Assembly (NCBI GenBank): GCA_002683405.1
Contig: NYTH01000047.1
Coordinates: 39,403-103,402, forward strand
DNA from: Salinisphaeraceae bacterium
Lineage (GTDB): Bacteria; Pseudomonadota; Gammaproteobacteria; Nevskiales; Salinisphaeraceae
DNA length: 64,000 nucleotides
Reading direction: 5' to 3'
In this document: in pieces, positions 46,427 through 56,378 of the stretch
Position numbering within the stretch: position 1 is the first letter of the stretch
How the letters are laid out: each line of letters begins with the position of its first letter
Notes under the pieces: model-generated
Seen by the model: only the letters and a program-made list of their open reading frames with translations
What the model was told of the DNA's origin: nothing
Database searches by the model: none
Made by a program: the position numbers and the translations under genes

Positions 46427-48102
46427 GACGCGTCATCCGGCAATTCGGCGCCGGGAAGCTCGTCCCGGCCACCCCACTCGATACTCAGATCCTTGCTGTA
46501 GTAGTGCCCCATGGGATTACCCACGAAGCCTTTCACATAGGGCTTGAGCAGCGTCTTGCTGGTGTAGAAGTACACCGGAATGACGGGCTGGGCCTCCAGC
46601 AGCAGCGCCTCGGCCTGCTGCATGAGCGCGCGGCGTTTCTCGCCGGCCGGCGTGCGGGCCGCGGTGTCGAGCAGCTCGTCATAGCGATCGTTGCTGAAGC
46701 CGGTGCCGTTGAGGCCGAAATCCGAGTGCAGCAGCGACAGAAAGGTTTGCGGGTCATCGTAGTCGCCGATCCAGCCGGCGCGGTAGACCTGCGTGACCTG
46801 CCGCTGGCGCACGTTCTGCAGGAACACCTTCCACTCCTCGTTGATCAGCGTGACTTTCACGCCCAGATTGACGCGCCACATGTTGGCCACCACCGACGCC
46901 AGCTTCTTGTGGCTTTCGCTGGTGTTGTAGCGCAGTTCCAGCGTGAGCGGATTATCGGGCCCGTAACCGGCTTCACGATAAAGCGTGCGCGCCTGATCCA
47001 GGCGTCGTTCGCGTGCCCAGCCGGCGTAGTCCGCCTGCGGGGGTTCATAATCGGATACGGCCGGCGGCACCCAGCTGTAGGCGGGCGTTTCGCCCCCGCG
47101 GGTGATGCGTTCGCAGATGATTTCGCGGTCAATGGCCATGGACAGCGCGCGACGCAGCTTGGGCGAATCGCGGAACGGCGGCCGGGTCACGTTGAGGCCG
47201 TAGTAGTACACGCCGAGCCAGGGCACCGTCTGCAGCTGATCAGGCACCTGGTAGCGCACCCGGTCGAGCTGCGGCACGGGCACGGCGGCCGTCCAGTCCA
47301 GCTCGCCGGCCTGATAGCGCTTGAGTTCCGACGCCACGTCGGTGATCGGCAGGTACACCACCTGATCGACGCCGGTATTCAGGTCGTCCCAGTAGCTCGG
47401 GTTGCGGACCACGCGAATATGCGAGGCCACCACCCATTCGCTCATCCGGTAGGCGCCGTTGGTGACGGCGTGCGCCGGCTGGGTGAAATTCGACGGATGC
47501 GCCTGCACCACGGGCTCGTAGAGCGGATAGGTGCTGCTGTGGGTCAGCAGACCCAGAAAATAGGGGGTGGGCTGGTTGAGCGTGATGCGCAGCGTGTAGT
47601 CATCCACGGCTTCCACGCCCAGGCTCTGCGGATCCTTGTCGCCGGCAATGATGTCGCCGGCGTTGACCACCGGCGCGAGTATCTGCGCATAGGCCGAGCC
47701 CGTCAGCGGGTCGACGCTGCGCCGCAGGCCGTAGACGTAGTCCCGCGCGGTGACCGGCTCGCCATTGGACCAGAGGGCGTTCTGGCGCAGTTTGAAGGTG
47801 TAGACGCGCCGGTCGTCGCTGATGGTCCAGGACTCGGCGCCGCCGGGCTCGAGCTCGCCGTCCGGCGCCTTGGATATCAGCCCCTCATACAGATCCCGCA
47901 GGATGTTGGATGCCCCCACGCTCTGCGCCCGGTGCGGGTCGAGCGTCTCGGGCTCCGCGCCGTTGCCGCGGCGCAGCACCGTGGTGGCGCCATCGTCGAG
48001 AATCTCCGGCTCCACCTTGACGGGAAAGTCATCGGGCGCACTACAGGCGGCCGCCAGCGCCAGCAGCCAGACCGGTAAACAGATTTTGAACAGGATCCGC
48101 AC
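46423..48102 (-). CDS. oppA: Peptide ABC transporter substrate-binding protein OppA-like
   Basis: 559 aa, SBP_bac_5 family. N-terminal signal with a lipobox-like LALAAACS (Cys20; Ala at -3 is acceptable but not ideal), so probably a lipoprotein. Core motifs: RGNGAEPETLDPHRAQSVGASNILRDLYEGL, TFKLRQNALWSNGEPVTARDYVYGLRRSVDP and LRRALSMAIDREII. It is closest in pattern to OppA/MppA, binding short peptides in the periplasm. Start GTG 48102. First gene of oppABCD-cls; mnmG lies 46 bp upstream on the same strand. Confidence 0.93.
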   Translation of the reverse strand: MRILFKICLPVWLLALAAACSAPDDFPVKVEPEILDDGATTVLRRGNGAEPETLDPHRAQSVGASNILRDLYEGLISKAPDGELEPGGAESWTISDDRRVYTFKLRQNALWSNGEPVTARDYVYGLRRSVDPLTGSAYAQILAPVVNAGDIIAGDKDPQSLGVEAVDDYTLRITLNQPTPYFLGLLTHSSTYPLYEPVVQAHPSNFTQPAHAVTNGAYRMSEWVVASHIRVVRNPSYWDDLNTGVDQVVYLPITDVASELKRYQAGELDWTAAVPVPQLDRVRYQVPDQLQTVPWLGVYYYGLNVTRPPFRDSPKLRRALSMAIDREIICERITRGGETPAYSWVPPAVSDYEPPQADYAGWARERRLDQARTLYREAGYGPDNPLTLELRYNTSESHKKLASVVANMWRVNLGVKVTLINEEWKVFLQNVRQRQVTQVYRAGWIGDYDDPQTFLSLLHSDFGLNGTGFSNDRYDELLDTAARTPAGEKRRALMQQAEALLLEAQPVIPVYFYTSKTLLKPYVKGFVGNPMGHYYSKDLSIEWGGRDELPGAELPDDAS

Positions 48103-48147
48103 AAGCGGCAGGTTACAACAACCCGTCGCGCCGATGTGCGGTTTGCG

Positions 48148-50049
48148 TCAGGCGCTGCGGGCCAGGGGCAGCCCCTGTTTTTTCATGTGCACCAGCAGGA
48201 TGGAAATGGCGGCCGGCGTGACGCCCGGAATGCGTGAGGCCTGGCCCAGTGTCTGGGGGCGGTAGTCCGACAGCTTCTGCTGTACCTCGTTGGAGAGTCC
48301 ACGCACCCGGGAATAATCAAGATCCTCGGGCAGGCGGGCAGTTTCGTTACGGCGCTGACGATCTATTTCGGCCTGCTGGCGGGCGATGTAACCGGCGTAC
48401 TTGGCCTGTATCTCGACCTGTTCGGCCACCTGGGCGTCCTCGCGACCCGGGCCGGCTGCCGGCAGCCGGACGAGCGAGGCATAGTCCACTTCCGGTCGTT
48501 TGAGCAGCGCCATGGCGTGCTGCTCCTGAGTCAGCGGGCTGCCCAGCCAGGCCGCGCCGTGGTCTTCGCCAAGATCGTCGGGCCGCAGCAGCAGCTGCGC
48601 CAGGCGCAACTGCTCGTCGGCCACCGCGTCGCGCTTGCGACAAAAGGCCGACCACCGGGCATCGTCGACCAGTCCGAGTTCCCGACCGGTTTCGGTGAGT
48701 CGAAGGTCGGCGTTGTCTTCGCGCAGCAGCAGACGGTGTTCGGCACGCGAGGTGAACATGCGATAGGGCTCGGAAGTGCCGCGCGTGATCAGATCGTCGA
48801 TCAGCACGCCCAGATAGGCCTGCTCTCGCCCCGGCCACCACGGCGCTTGTTCACGCGCGGCCAGCGCTGCGTTGATCCCGGCCAGCAGACCCTGCGCCGC
48901 GGCCTCCTCGTAGCCGGTGGTGCCGTTGATCTGGCCCGCCAGGTAAAGGCCGTCGAGGCATTTGCTCTCCAGGCTGTAGCGCAGGTCTCGCGGGTCGAAG
49001 AAATCGTACTCGATGGCGTAGCCGGGCCGCGTGATGTGCGCCTGCTCGAACCCCGCAATGCTGTGCACCACCTCCATCTGGGTGGCATAGCTCAGACTGG
49101 TGGAAATCCCGTTGGGGTAGAGTTCGGTGGTATTGAGCCCTTCCGGTTCAATGAAAATCTGATGAGACGTCTTGTCGGCGAAGCGCACCACCTTGTCCTC
49201 GATGGACGGGCAGTAGCGAGGTCCCACCCCCTCGATGTGGCCGGCATACATGGCCGACTCGCCCAGATTTTCGCGGACAATCTCGTGCGTGCGCTCGTTG
49301 GTGTGGGTAATGTGGCAACTGATCTGGCGCGGATGTTCTTCGCGGCGCCCCAGGAAGGAAAAGACCGGCGCCGGATCGTCGCCGGGCTGCTCCGCCAGGG
49401 CGCTGAAATCCACGCTGCGGCCGTCGATACGCGGCGGGGTGCCCGTTTTCAGGCGGCCCACGCGCAGCGGCATTTCCCGCAGGCGCTCGGCCAGCGGGAG
49501 GCTGGGCGCGTCACCGGCGCGCCCGCCGCCGCTGCGCTGATGCCCCATGTGAATGACGCCGCCCAGAAAGGTCCCCACGGTCAGCACCACCCTCGGCGCA
49601 TGAAAGGCCAGACCCATGCGGGTCAACACGCCGCGCACCTGGCCACCGTGGACGATCAGGTCCTCGACCGACTGCTGGAAAACCCTGAGATTGGGCTGGG
49701 TCTCGACCGTTTGGCGCACCGCATACTTGTAGAGCATGCGATCGGCCTGACAGCGGGTGGCGCGCACGGCCGGACCCTTGCGGGCATTCAGCCGCCGGAA
49801 CTGGATACCGCCGCGATCCGCCGCGCGTGCCATGCAGCCGCCCAGCGCGTCGATTTCGCGCACGAGATGACCCTTGCCGATGCCCCCGATCGCCGGGTTG
49901 CAGGACATCTGGCCAATGGTCTCTATGTTGTCGGTCAAAAGCAGGGTGGCGGCGCCCATGCGGGCACTGGCCAGCGCCGCTTCGGTACCGGCGTGGCCAC
50001 CGCCGATGACGATGACGTCAAAACTCTGCTGACTGGCTGGACTACTCAT
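48148..50049 (-). CDS. mnmG: tRNA modification enzyme MnmG (GidA)
   Basis: FAD enzyme that works with MnmE on U34 of tRNAs. 633 aa (E. coli 629). FAD site [23 protein letters not shown], then [82 protein letters not shown] and a C-terminal [36 protein letters not shown] 50049. Unusually, it runs toward the origin and is not followed by rsmG-parA-parB. Confidence 0.97.
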   Translation of the reverse strand: MSSPASQQSFDVIVIGGGHAGTEAALASARMGAATLLLTDNIETIGQMSCNPAIGGIGKGHLVREIDALGGCMARAADRGGIQFRRLNARKGPAVRATRCQADRMLYKYAVRQTVETQPNLRVFQQSVEDLIVHGGQVRGVLTRMGLAFHAPRVVLTVGTFLGGVIHMGHQRSGGGRAGDAPSLPLAERLREMPLRVGRLKTGTPPRIDGRSVDFSALAEQPGDDPAPVFSFLGRREEHPRQISCHITHTNERTHEIVRENLGESAMYAGHIEGVGPRYCPSIEDKVVRFADKTSHQIFIEPEGLNTTELYPNGISTSLSYATQMEVVHSIAGFEQAHITRPGYAIEYDFFDPRDLRYSLESKCLDGLYLAGQINGTTGYEEAAAQGLLAGINAALAAREQAPWWPGREQAYLGVLIDDLITRGTSEPYRMFTSRAEHRLLLREDNADLRLTETGRELGLVDDARWSAFCRKRDAVADEQLRLAQLLLRPDDLGEDHGAAWLGSPLTQEQHAMALLKRPEVDYASLVRLPAAGPGREDAQVAEQVEIQAKYAGYIARQQAEIDRQRRNETARLPEDLDYSRVRGLSNEVQQKLSDYRPQTLGQASRIPGVTPAAISILLVHMKKQGLPLARSA

Positions 50050-50084
50050 GCGCTCACGCGGGTTGCTGCGGAAAACCCGGTATT

Positions 50085-51530
50085 TTAACGCGGAGACTGG
50101 CTGAATTCCTCCGCCAGATCGCTCCAGTGATCGCGCGGCGTACCGTTTACAGAGAGCACGCCGTCGCGCAGCGCCAGCTCCATCAGGTAGGCGTTTTCGC
50201 TTTCGACCGGCTGGAGCAGGCCCTGCTCCTCCCAGCGCTGAAGCCGATCGTCCACGTCATCGCGCGAGGGGGGCAGCGAGCCCACCTGACTGCGCCGGGC
50301 CTGCACAAAGCCCACCAGCTGCCGCACGAGGGGGACCGGCAGCCGCAGCTCGCCGTCGCCGATCAGCCGGTTGATCAGGGCGGTCAGCCCCGTGGCGGCT
50401 TCGCTGTCGGCTGAATCGGCCGCCGCCGGCGCGACGCGCAGATGCAGCTCGCCCGACACGTCGCCCTGTCCCGTCGCCAGCAGCAGGCGGTTTATCCTGA
50501 TTTCGGGTGAGTGACGCAGAAACTGCGCGAGATGGATTCGCTGCATCGCCATGCCGGCCAGCGTTTCGGTGGTGTCCGCGCCCTGCGTTGCCGATGCTCG
50601 CTGTTCGCGCCGCAGCGCCCGCCATTCCCGTTGCAGCGCGTTCACGGTGGCGATGTCGATATTCGAAAGCCGCCCGTCCAGCACCGCCGGGCCGTACTGC
50701 TCGCCGCGGGACTCGAGCTGCGAAACGCGCAGATTGACGTCTGCCGAAACCAGCCCCGGTTCGGTCGGCAGCCGTTCGACCTCGAAGGCCACGTCCTGCA
50801 TGGCCAGGGCGTCGCCCTTTCGGCTGGCGATTTGCAGCGAATCGAATTCCAGTTGCTGCTGATCGATGAGCGTGCCGCGCCGGCCTTCGCCCGAGGCCGA
50901 CAGCGCCAGGTTGATCAGGTCGAACTGGCCGCTTTCATTGCCCACCCATTTCACCCGGGGCACCGCCATGTCGGCCGAGACGCTGCTGCGGTCGCCCGGG
51001 ACGTGCAGGCTGCCGGTGAGACGATCGGTCCGCAGCCGGCCACTGATGGGATCGCCCTGCATTTCCTGCAGCATGGCCGGCATGTCGATTTCGGTCGTCA
51101 CCTCGCCGTCGAGCCCAATATGCGAGCTGACCTGCAGCGGCTGGACGGGTTCTGAAAAGTCGAAAGCGGAGAGGATGGGCGCATAGTCCACCGTGGTCAC
51201 CACGATGCCCCGCGCAAGCTTCAGAAAGCCGCTCAGCGTGCCGGGTGCGGTAAACGGTAGCGGGCCGTGATGAATCACGCTGTTGAGCCGGATGGGTGGA
51301 CAGGGCGGCTGGCGGCAGAACCGGTCCGCCGGCACCAGTGTGATGAGCGATTCCGAGCGAAACCAGCCGCGCCGGATACTGGTGGGTCCCAGTTCGAGCA
51401 CCCCCGGGATGGCCATGCGCTTGGCGTAGCGGTCGTGATGGCGTGACAGGTACCAGCCGCCCAGCGCCGGTGCGGCGAGCACCGAAAAGACGAGCGCCAC
51501 GATGACGATGATCGCAATACGTTGCAGCAT
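50085..51530 (-). CDS. DUF945 (YdgA-like) membrane-anchored protein
   Basis: 481 aa. One N-terminal helix ([29 protein letters not shown]), then a long periplasmic beta-rich part. Family features: [25 protein letters not shown] near the start, [10 protein letters not shown], and a terminal region with GEVDDRL-like acidic helix, [22 protein letters not shown]. YdgA-like proteins are of unknown function. The stop is 36 bp from mnmG on the same strand, so the two may be cotranscribed. ATG 51530. Confidence 0.85.
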   Translation of the reverse strand: MLQRIAIIVIVALVFSVLAAPALGGWYLSRHHDRYAKRMAIPGVLELGPTSIRRGWFRSESLITLVPADRFCRQPPCPPIRLNSVIHHGPLPFTAPGTLSGFLKLARGIVVTTVDYAPILSAFDFSEPVQPLQVSSHIGLDGEVTTEIDMPAMLQEMQGDPISGRLRTDRLTGSLHVPGDRSSVSADMAVPRVKWVGNESGQFDLINLALSASGEGRRGTLIDQQQLEFDSLQIASRKGDALAMQDVAFEVERLPTEPGLVSADVNLRVSQLESRGEQYGPAVLDGRLSNIDIATVNALQREWRALRREQRASATQGADTTETLAGMAMQRIHLAQFLRHSPEIRINRLLLATGQGDVSGELHLRVAPAAADSADSEAATGLTALINRLIGDGELRLPVPLVRQLVGFVQARRSQVGSLPPSRDDVDDRLQRWEEQGLLQPVESENAYLMELALRDGVLSVNGTPRDHWSDLAEEFSQSPR

Positions 51531-51667
51531 GTTTCACATGATAGGCCGGGCAGGCGGGAACTGCACGGATTGAATTTCCTGCCGTTTGCAGCAGTCTTTC
51601 GTCTCACGAACACAAGACGGGACGTGCAACCACGACCCATGGCAGCCAGCAAGGAGGGATTGCAAGC

Positions 51668-52207
51668 ATGAGTAACCAGCCGTTTCTCACCGATATCGAA
51701 ACCATCAGAAAGCGAGCGCGCGAGGAAATGGACAAGGGCGCGCTGACGGCCAGCTACGGCATGGATGTCGAGCAGGTCATCAGCGTGCTCAACGAAGCGC
51801 TGGCGACCGAGCTGGTCTGCGTGCTGCGCTACAAGCGGCATTACTACACGGCCACCGGCATCCACGCGCCCATCGCCGCCGAGGAATTCCTGGAGCATGC
51901 GCAGGAGGAACAGGAACACGCCGACCGCATTGCCGAACGCATCGATCAGCTTGGCGGGGCGCCGGATTTCTCGCCGGAAGGGCTGGCCACCCGTAGCCAT
52001 TCAGACTATGTCGAGGGCGAGACCCTGGTGGAGATGATCAAGGAGGATCTGGTCGCCGAACGCATTGCCATCGACAGCTACCGCGAGATCGTCGAGTGGC
52101 TGGGCAACGGCGATCCCACCACCCGCCGGATGATGGAGGACATTCTCGCGTCCGAGGAAGAGCATGCCGACGATCTGATGGGCCTGCTCGAGCGTATCGG
52201 GGTATAG
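51668..52207 (+). CDS. Ferritin-like di-iron protein (bacterioferritin/DPS-like)
   Basis: 179 aa four-helix bundle. Di-iron ligands: Glu48 (NEALATELV), Glu81 and His84 (EEQEHADRI), Glu131 (VAERIAIDSY) and Glu163 with His166 (SEEEHADDL), i.e. two ExxH pairs. No heme-ligating Met is obvious, so I do not call it bacterioferritin outright. Likely iron storage or oxidation in the cytoplasm. A strong AAGGAGG ribosome site precedes ATG 51668. It stands as a single gene. Confidence 0.85.
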   Translation: MSNQPFLTDIETIRKRAREEMDKGALTASYGMDVEQVISVLNEALATELVCVLRYKRHYYTATGIHAPIAAEEFLEHAQEEQEHADRIAERIDQLGGAPDFSPEGLATRSHSDYVEGETLVEMIKEDLVAERIAIDSYREIVEWLGNGDPTTRRMMEDILASEEEHADDLMGLLERIGV

Positions 52208-52235
52208 CCGGACCGGCCGGCCCGCCGCGCGCCGA

Positions 52236-53192
52236 CTACTGCGACGCTGCCGGCGCGCCGAGCTCCGACTCGAACGCCTTGAAAGCCTGGGCGGCCTTTT
52301 CAGGGGCCTCCATCATCGGCACGTGGCCGATGCCCTCCAGCACGACCATGCGGCTGTTGGCCAGCGCGTCATCGAGAATACCCGCGCCAGCGACGTGCAG
52401 CAGCCGGTCCTGGTCGCCCCACATGACCAGGCTGGGCACGGTGCTGCCCTTGAGCTTGGTCTCGAGGACGAGCTTCTCGGCGTTGATCTGGTCAAAGATG
52501 TCCTGCAGCAGCGGCCGACGCTCGATGGCCGTGTCCGCCAGATGGTACTGAACCGGCGCCGGTATGTAGGGCGGCTCGGCAAACACCCAGTCCACGACCG
52601 CATCGAACTGATCATGGCTGGCGGGCAGGAGCGGGTTCGGGCCGCCCTGGGTCAGCCGCTGTCCGAACTCGCTCATCGGCGCGGACTGCACGAAGGCCGG
52701 CGCCAGCAGCCACAGGCTGCTCACCTGCTCCGGATAACGTCCGGCAAACGTGCCGGCGATGGCGCCGCCCATCGAGTTGCCGGCAAGGTGGAACTTCTCC
52801 AGGCCGATGGCGCGGGCGAAATCGCGTAGCCGGTCCACCTGCGTGGTCACGCGGTAATCGGCCCCCATGGGATGGTCCGTCTTGCCGAAACCCGGCAGGT
52901 CAGGCGCGATAATCTCGAATCGGTCGGTCAGATACGGCGCAATGGCCAGCCAGCTCGTGCGGTCCGCGCCGAAGCCGTGCACCATCAGCAGCGGCTCGCC
53001 CTGACCGCCCCTGATATAGGTCATGTTGAAATCGCCGACCTGCACCTGCGACTCCGTCATCCCCAGCCCGCGCAGCTGGGCCTCGTAGAGCAGCCGCGCC
53101 GTGGTTCCGGGCGCCATGAAATACAGATAGACGAACGCGCCGACGAGCACGGCCAGTAGTAGCCCGAACAGTTTCAGTATGAAAGATCCCAT
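52236..53192 (-). CDS. Membrane-anchored alpha/beta hydrolase
   Basis: 318 aa. An N-terminal helix (LKLFGLLLAVLVGAFVYLYFMA, about 7-28) anchors a soluble hydrolase. LLMVHGFGADRTSW is the oxyanion region; the triad is Ser140 (LAGNSMGGAIAG), Asp262 in WGDQDRLLH and His290 (EGIGHVPMM). It resembles lipases and esterases of the Moraxella/Pseudomonas type; substrate unknown. ATG 53192. It converges on the ferritin-like gene. Confidence 0.88.
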   Translation of the reverse strand: MGSFILKLFGLLLAVLVGAFVYLYFMAPGTTARLLYEAQLRGLGMTESQVQVGDFNMTYIRGGQGEPLLMVHGFGADRTSWLAIAPYLTDRFEIIAPDLPGFGKTDHPMGADYRVTTQVDRLRDFARAIGLEKFHLAGNSMGGAIAGTFAGRYPEQVSSLWLLAPAFVQSAPMSEFGQRLTQGGPNPLLPASHDQFDAVVDWVFAEPPYIPAPVQYHLADTAIERRPLLQDIFDQINAEKLVLETKLKGSTVPSLVMWGDQDRLLHVAGAGILDDALANSRMVVLEGIGHVPMMEAPEKAAQAFKAFESELGAPAASQ

Positions 53193-53493
53193 GATGCCCC
53201 CCGGATGAAGACTGGATCAGCCATGGCGATCGACGTCGACCGGCCTGTGCTGAACCTTGATCTCGTCTTTTATTGTCCTATCCCGTATACGGCGTGGCCA
53301 GGCTGGCCGTGTTCCAGAGTGCGCGGCGTCGCCAGCACGCCCGCCCACCGCGGCACGGTCTAATCACTGTAGCGCCGATAAGCCGTGGCCGCCAACGCGC
53401 CGCCGTGTTTTGCCGGCCCGTGCCCGAGTGGCTAAACTCGCACGCCCCGGCGCCGCCGCCGGTCCTCATCCGCCTCCCAGGATTGCGACGACA
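53193..53493. other. 301-bp divergent intergenic region
   Basis: No gene is supported. The last 85 bp hold a good sigma-70 promoter for the chorismatase-like gene (see 53410-53438). The stretch before it is GC-rich and shows nothing I recognise. Confidence 0.6.
53410..53438 (+). promoter_or_regulatory. Sigma-70 promoter of the chorismatase-like gene
   Basis: TTGCCG and TAAACT with a 17-bp spacer, 55 bp before the ATG at 53494. Confidence 0.6.
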
Positions 53494-54432
53494 ATGCAGC
53501 CGCATGCCGCGGCAGTCAGCTGCTCGGTACACGGGCGGCCTCCTGCCAGCCAGCTACTTGCCAGAATCGGTTTCGGGCCCGCCGCGTCGGCCTCGGGCGA
53601 CCGATTGCCCCTCCCGGTGCTGTATGCCCACGGCATGCAGGCTGAATACTGGTGCGCTGCAAACGAGGTTCGAAGACAGAAAATGGGGCCGGTATCGGTG
53701 GCTACAGACGGCCGGGTGGCCTTCGGGTCCGTGCAGGTTGATGCGGGCGATCCGCGCCGCGCCGGCCATGAGGTCTATACGCAGATCGGGCGGGTGCGCG
53801 CGCAGCTGAACATGCCGCAACTGCTGCGCGCCTGGCATTTTCTGCCCCGCCTGAACGCCGGCGAGGGTGACCAGGAGCGCTACAGGCTGTTCTGCAGCGG
53901 CCGACGTGAAGCGATTGACGCCGGTGTGCTGGGCGATCATGCCCTGCCGGCCGCCACGGTCGTGGGGGCGGACGGCGAGCAGCTGCTGGCGCAATTCCTG
54001 CTGTGCCAGGAGCCGCTCGAGGCGATAGAGAATCCGCGCCAGATCAGCGCTTATGAATATCCGCGCCGGTACGGCCCGCACCCACCGGCCTTCGCTCGGG
54101 CCGCACGCGTGCGCGGCAGCCAGCTGCTGTTGTCCGGCACCGCCAGCATTGTCGGCCACGAGACTCGGCACGCCGGCGACGTGGTGGCGCAGCTGGACGA
54201 ATCTCTGGCCAATGTCGAAGCGTTGATCAGCGCGGCCGACGGCGACGGCGCGAGGTCGCTGGCCGCACTGCTGTCCCTGCGCGTGTATCTGCGACACGCG
54301 GATGACAGTGATGCCGTGCAGCGCCGGCTCCGGGACTGGCTGCCCGACAGCGTTCCCCGCGTGTTCGTGCGGGCCGATTTGTGCCGCGAGGATCTGCTGA
54401 TCGAACTGGAGGGCACGGTCAGCCGGGCGTAA
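53494..54432 (+). CDS. Chorismatase-like protein (FkbO/Hyg5/XanB2 family)
   Basis: 312 aa with a RidA-like double fold. The conserved C-terminal block has ENPRQISAYEYPRRYGPHPPAFARA and LLLSGTASIVGHETRHAGDVVAQLDESLANVEALI, then VYLRHADD, VFVRADLCREDLLIELEGTV. In known members this core removes pyruvate from chorismate to give hydroxybenzoates (XanB2: 3- and 4-hydroxybenzoate for pigment and ubiquinone) or a dihydroxycyclohexadiene acid. Which product is made here cannot be told. ATG 53494 is chosen; a longer in-frame reading from 53257 is low-complexity and passes through the promoter. A glycosyltransferase follows. Confidence 0.72.
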   Translation: MQPHAAAVSCSVHGRPPASQLLARIGFGPAASASGDRLPLPVLYAHGMQAEYWCAANEVRRQKMGPVSVATDGRVAFGSVQVDAGDPRRAGHEVYTQIGRVRAQLNMPQLLRAWHFLPRLNAGEGDQERYRLFCSGRREAIDAGVLGDHALPAATVVGADGEQLLAQFLLCQEPLEAIENPRQISAYEYPRRYGPHPPAFARAARVRGSQLLLSGTASIVGHETRHAGDVVAQLDESLANVEALISAADGDGARSLAALLSLRVYLRHADDSDAVQRRLRDWLPDSVPRVFVRADLCREDLLIELEGTVSRA

Positions 54433-54437
54433 CCGCG

Positions 54438-54455
54438 CTGTCATATTTCCTACAC
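54438..54455 (+). promoter_or_regulatory. Possible Pho box before the glycosyltransferase
   Basis: CTGTCATATTTCCTACAC matches the PhoB pattern CTGTCATAAATCTGTCAC at 13 of 18 bases; the first half is perfect and the second is poor. It lies 57 bp before the ATG at 54512. Confidence 0.35.
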
Positions 54456-54511
54456 CGCAGCGTCACGAAACCGCCATACGCTGGCGCCGTCATTTGTCAT
54501 CTGCAGCCGCC

Positions 54512-55624
54512 ATGCGAATCGCTTACGGCGTCATGGGCTACGGGCGCGGCCACGCCATGCGCAGCTCGGCAGTACTTCCGGACCTGATGAAAGAGCACGA
54601 GGTCCGGGTTTTTGCCGGACGCGATGCCTATCAGGCCATGCACGAGCGTTTTCCCTGCGAGGAACTGCCCGTCATCGGCTACCAGTACGATGCCAGCGGC
54701 CGCCTTTCCACGCCGCTGACGCTTGCCCGGAACGCCCGACTCACCGCCGACCTGCTCGGCCGGGGGGCCATCACGCGGGGCGTTTATGATCGCATTGACG
54801 CGTTCCGACCGGATATCGTCATTTCCGATTCGGAATCGTGGACGCACCGTTACGCCCAGCACCGGCGGCTGCCCCGGATCGGTTTCGACCACGTGGGCAT
54901 CATGGCGTACTGCGACTGTGATTTTGCACCCGAAGACTGGCTGAAGGGCCGACGGGATGCGGCCGGCTACCGGGCGTTCATGGGTGTGCCCGATCGCATT
55001 ATCATTTCCAGTTTCTACGAAGCCCGGCCGCGGATGCCGGGCGTCACGCTGGTCGGCACGATCCTGCGCGACAACGTGCTGGCGGCGCGCCCGAGCAACC
55101 AGGACTATCTGCTGGCTTACTTCAACAAGGGCGGCCACCAGTTTTCCACCCGGCTGGAGACAGTCCTGCGAGCCAGCGGCGAGCGCATCATCGTGTATGG
55201 CGTGAACCGTCGCGGCATCAGCGGCAATCTGACGTTCAAGGCGCCCTCGAACGACGGGTTCGTGCAGGATCTGGCGCACTGCAAGGGGTTGATCGCCACC
55301 AGCGGCAATCAGCTGCTCAGCGAGGCCCTGCATCTGGGCAAGCCCGTGCTGACCCTGCCCGAGGATGTGGTGGAACAGCGGCTCAACGCGCGCGCCGTCA
55401 CCCGCATGGGCGTGGGGCTTCAAGGCAGTCTCACGCGGCTTGATCTGAGCCTGCTGGGGGAGTTCGCGGCCCGCCTTGACGAATTTCGCTCTCCGGTAAG
55501 GCCGGGGCAGCCTGACGGCAGACCGGCTGCCCTGGCAGCGCTGCAGCAGGGCATTACCGAACTGACGGGCGGGCGCCCGGCGGTTGAAGTGGCCTCACCG
55601 CAGGCGGCCAGCCGGAGAGGGTAG
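54512..55624 (+). CDS. MJ1255/VC2487-type glycosyltransferase
   Basis: 370 aa, GT-B fold. N-terminal MRIAYGVMGYGRGHAMRSSAVLPDL, with the glycine-rich loop of this family, then PDIVISDSESWTHRYA. The nucleotide-sugar half has KGLIATSGNQLLSEALHLGKPVLTLPE and EQRLNARAVTRMGVG, typical for UDP-sugar users. No signal or helix. Acceptor unknown, possibly a lipid. ATG 54512 is used; a TTG at 54494 would add six residues. Same direction as the chorismatase-like gene, 79 bp downstream. Confidence 0.82.
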   Translation: MRIAYGVMGYGRGHAMRSSAVLPDLMKEHEVRVFAGRDAYQAMHERFPCEELPVIGYQYDASGRLSTPLTLARNARLTADLLGRGAITRGVYDRIDAFRPDIVISDSESWTHRYAQHRRLPRIGFDHVGIMAYCDCDFAPEDWLKGRRDAAGYRAFMGVPDRIIISSFYEARPRMPGVTLVGTILRDNVLAARPSNQDYLLAYFNKGGHQFSTRLETVLRASGERIIVYGVNRRGISGNLTFKAPSNDGFVQDLAHCKGLIATSGNQLLSEALHLGKPVLTLPEDVVEQRLNARAVTRMGVGLQGSLTRLDLSLLGEFAARLDEFRSPVRPGQPDGRPAALAALQQGITELTGGRPAVEVASPQAASRRG

Positions 55625-55669
55625 GGCTCGGCTGAATCGCTTGTTCCGAGCGTGGCCGGCCGCAGCGCG

Positions 55670-56368
55670 CTATATCGGCAGCCAGTGGTCGAGCAGCTGC
55701 AGCATGAGCGCGTGGGCGCGCGTGTACTGATCGTCGCTCCCGCGGATTTGTGCCGCCGTCTGAATGGCCGGAGCAGCCCGCGTCAAATCCTGCTCGCAGT
55801 GGGTCAACAGTCGATCCACGCCGGCTGCGGTAATCTCGAGGTGGAACTGCAGCGCGAGGACCCGCTCGCTCAGCTGGAACGCCTGGTTGTCGCAATGCGC
55901 GCTTGATGCCAGCCGCCGCGCGCCATCGGGCAGCTGGCAGTGATCGCCATGCCAGTGAAAGGCGTCGAAGGGCCGGTTGCCCGGGCCCAGCGGATTGGAC
56001 GGACCGTCGTCCGGCTCGGGGGTCACCTGATGCCAGCCGATTTCCGGTTCCCCGGGACGTACGTCGGCGCCGGCTGCGCGCGCAATCAGCTGGGCGCCCA
56101 GGCAGATGCCCAGCACGGGCTTGCCGGCTTCGATGCACTGCGCCACGAAGCGGGTTTCCGCGGTCAGCCAGGGAAAGCGACGCGTATCGTCCACATTCAT
56201 CGGCCCGCCCATTACGATAAGGGCATCAACGTCGTTGATACGGGGCAGCGGTTCTCCCCTATACAGATGGGTGGCGTCGAGATGTCCGCCGCGGTCTTTC
56301 GACCAGGTCCGGATGAAGCCCGGATCCTCGAACGGCACATGGGCCAGCCAGTGCACGCGATGCCCCAC
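55670..56368 (-). CDS. Class I glutamine amidotransferase-like protein
   Basis: 232 aa. Triad residues Cys89 (VLGICLGAQLIA), His176 and Glu178 (LALQFHLEIT). Also DALIVMGGPMNVDD and FHWHGDHCQLPDGA, as in stand-alone GMP-synthase-like amidotransferases of the YfeJ type. No synthetase partner lies nearby, so it may act as a gamma-glutamyl peptide or glutamyl-amine hydrolase. Start GTG 56368 with AAGGA seven bases upstream. The cyclotransferase gene just upstream (11 bp) also handles gamma-glutamyl compounds. Confidence 0.9.
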   Translation of the reverse strand: MGHRVHWLAHVPFEDPGFIRTWSKDRGGHLDATHLYRGEPLPRINDVDALIVMGGPMNVDDTRRFPWLTAETRFVAQCIEAGKPVLGICLGAQLIARAAGADVRPGEPEIGWHQVTPEPDDGPSNPLGPGNRPFDAFHWHGDHCQLPDGARRLASSAHCDNQAFQLSERVLALQFHLEITAAGVDRLLTHCEQDLTRAAPAIQTAAQIRGSDDQYTRAHALMLQLLDHWLPI

Positions 56369-56378
56369 GACGCGGTCC

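Noticed and set aside
51530..51545. parS-like TGTTTCACATGATAGG before the DUF945 gene
   Set aside because: Only the left half matches and the right arm is lost; likely chance.
53421..53445. tRNA-like GCCCGAGTGGCTAAACTCG
   Set aside because: Resembles a tRNA D-arm, but no acceptor, anticodon or T-arm follows; better explained as part of a promoter.
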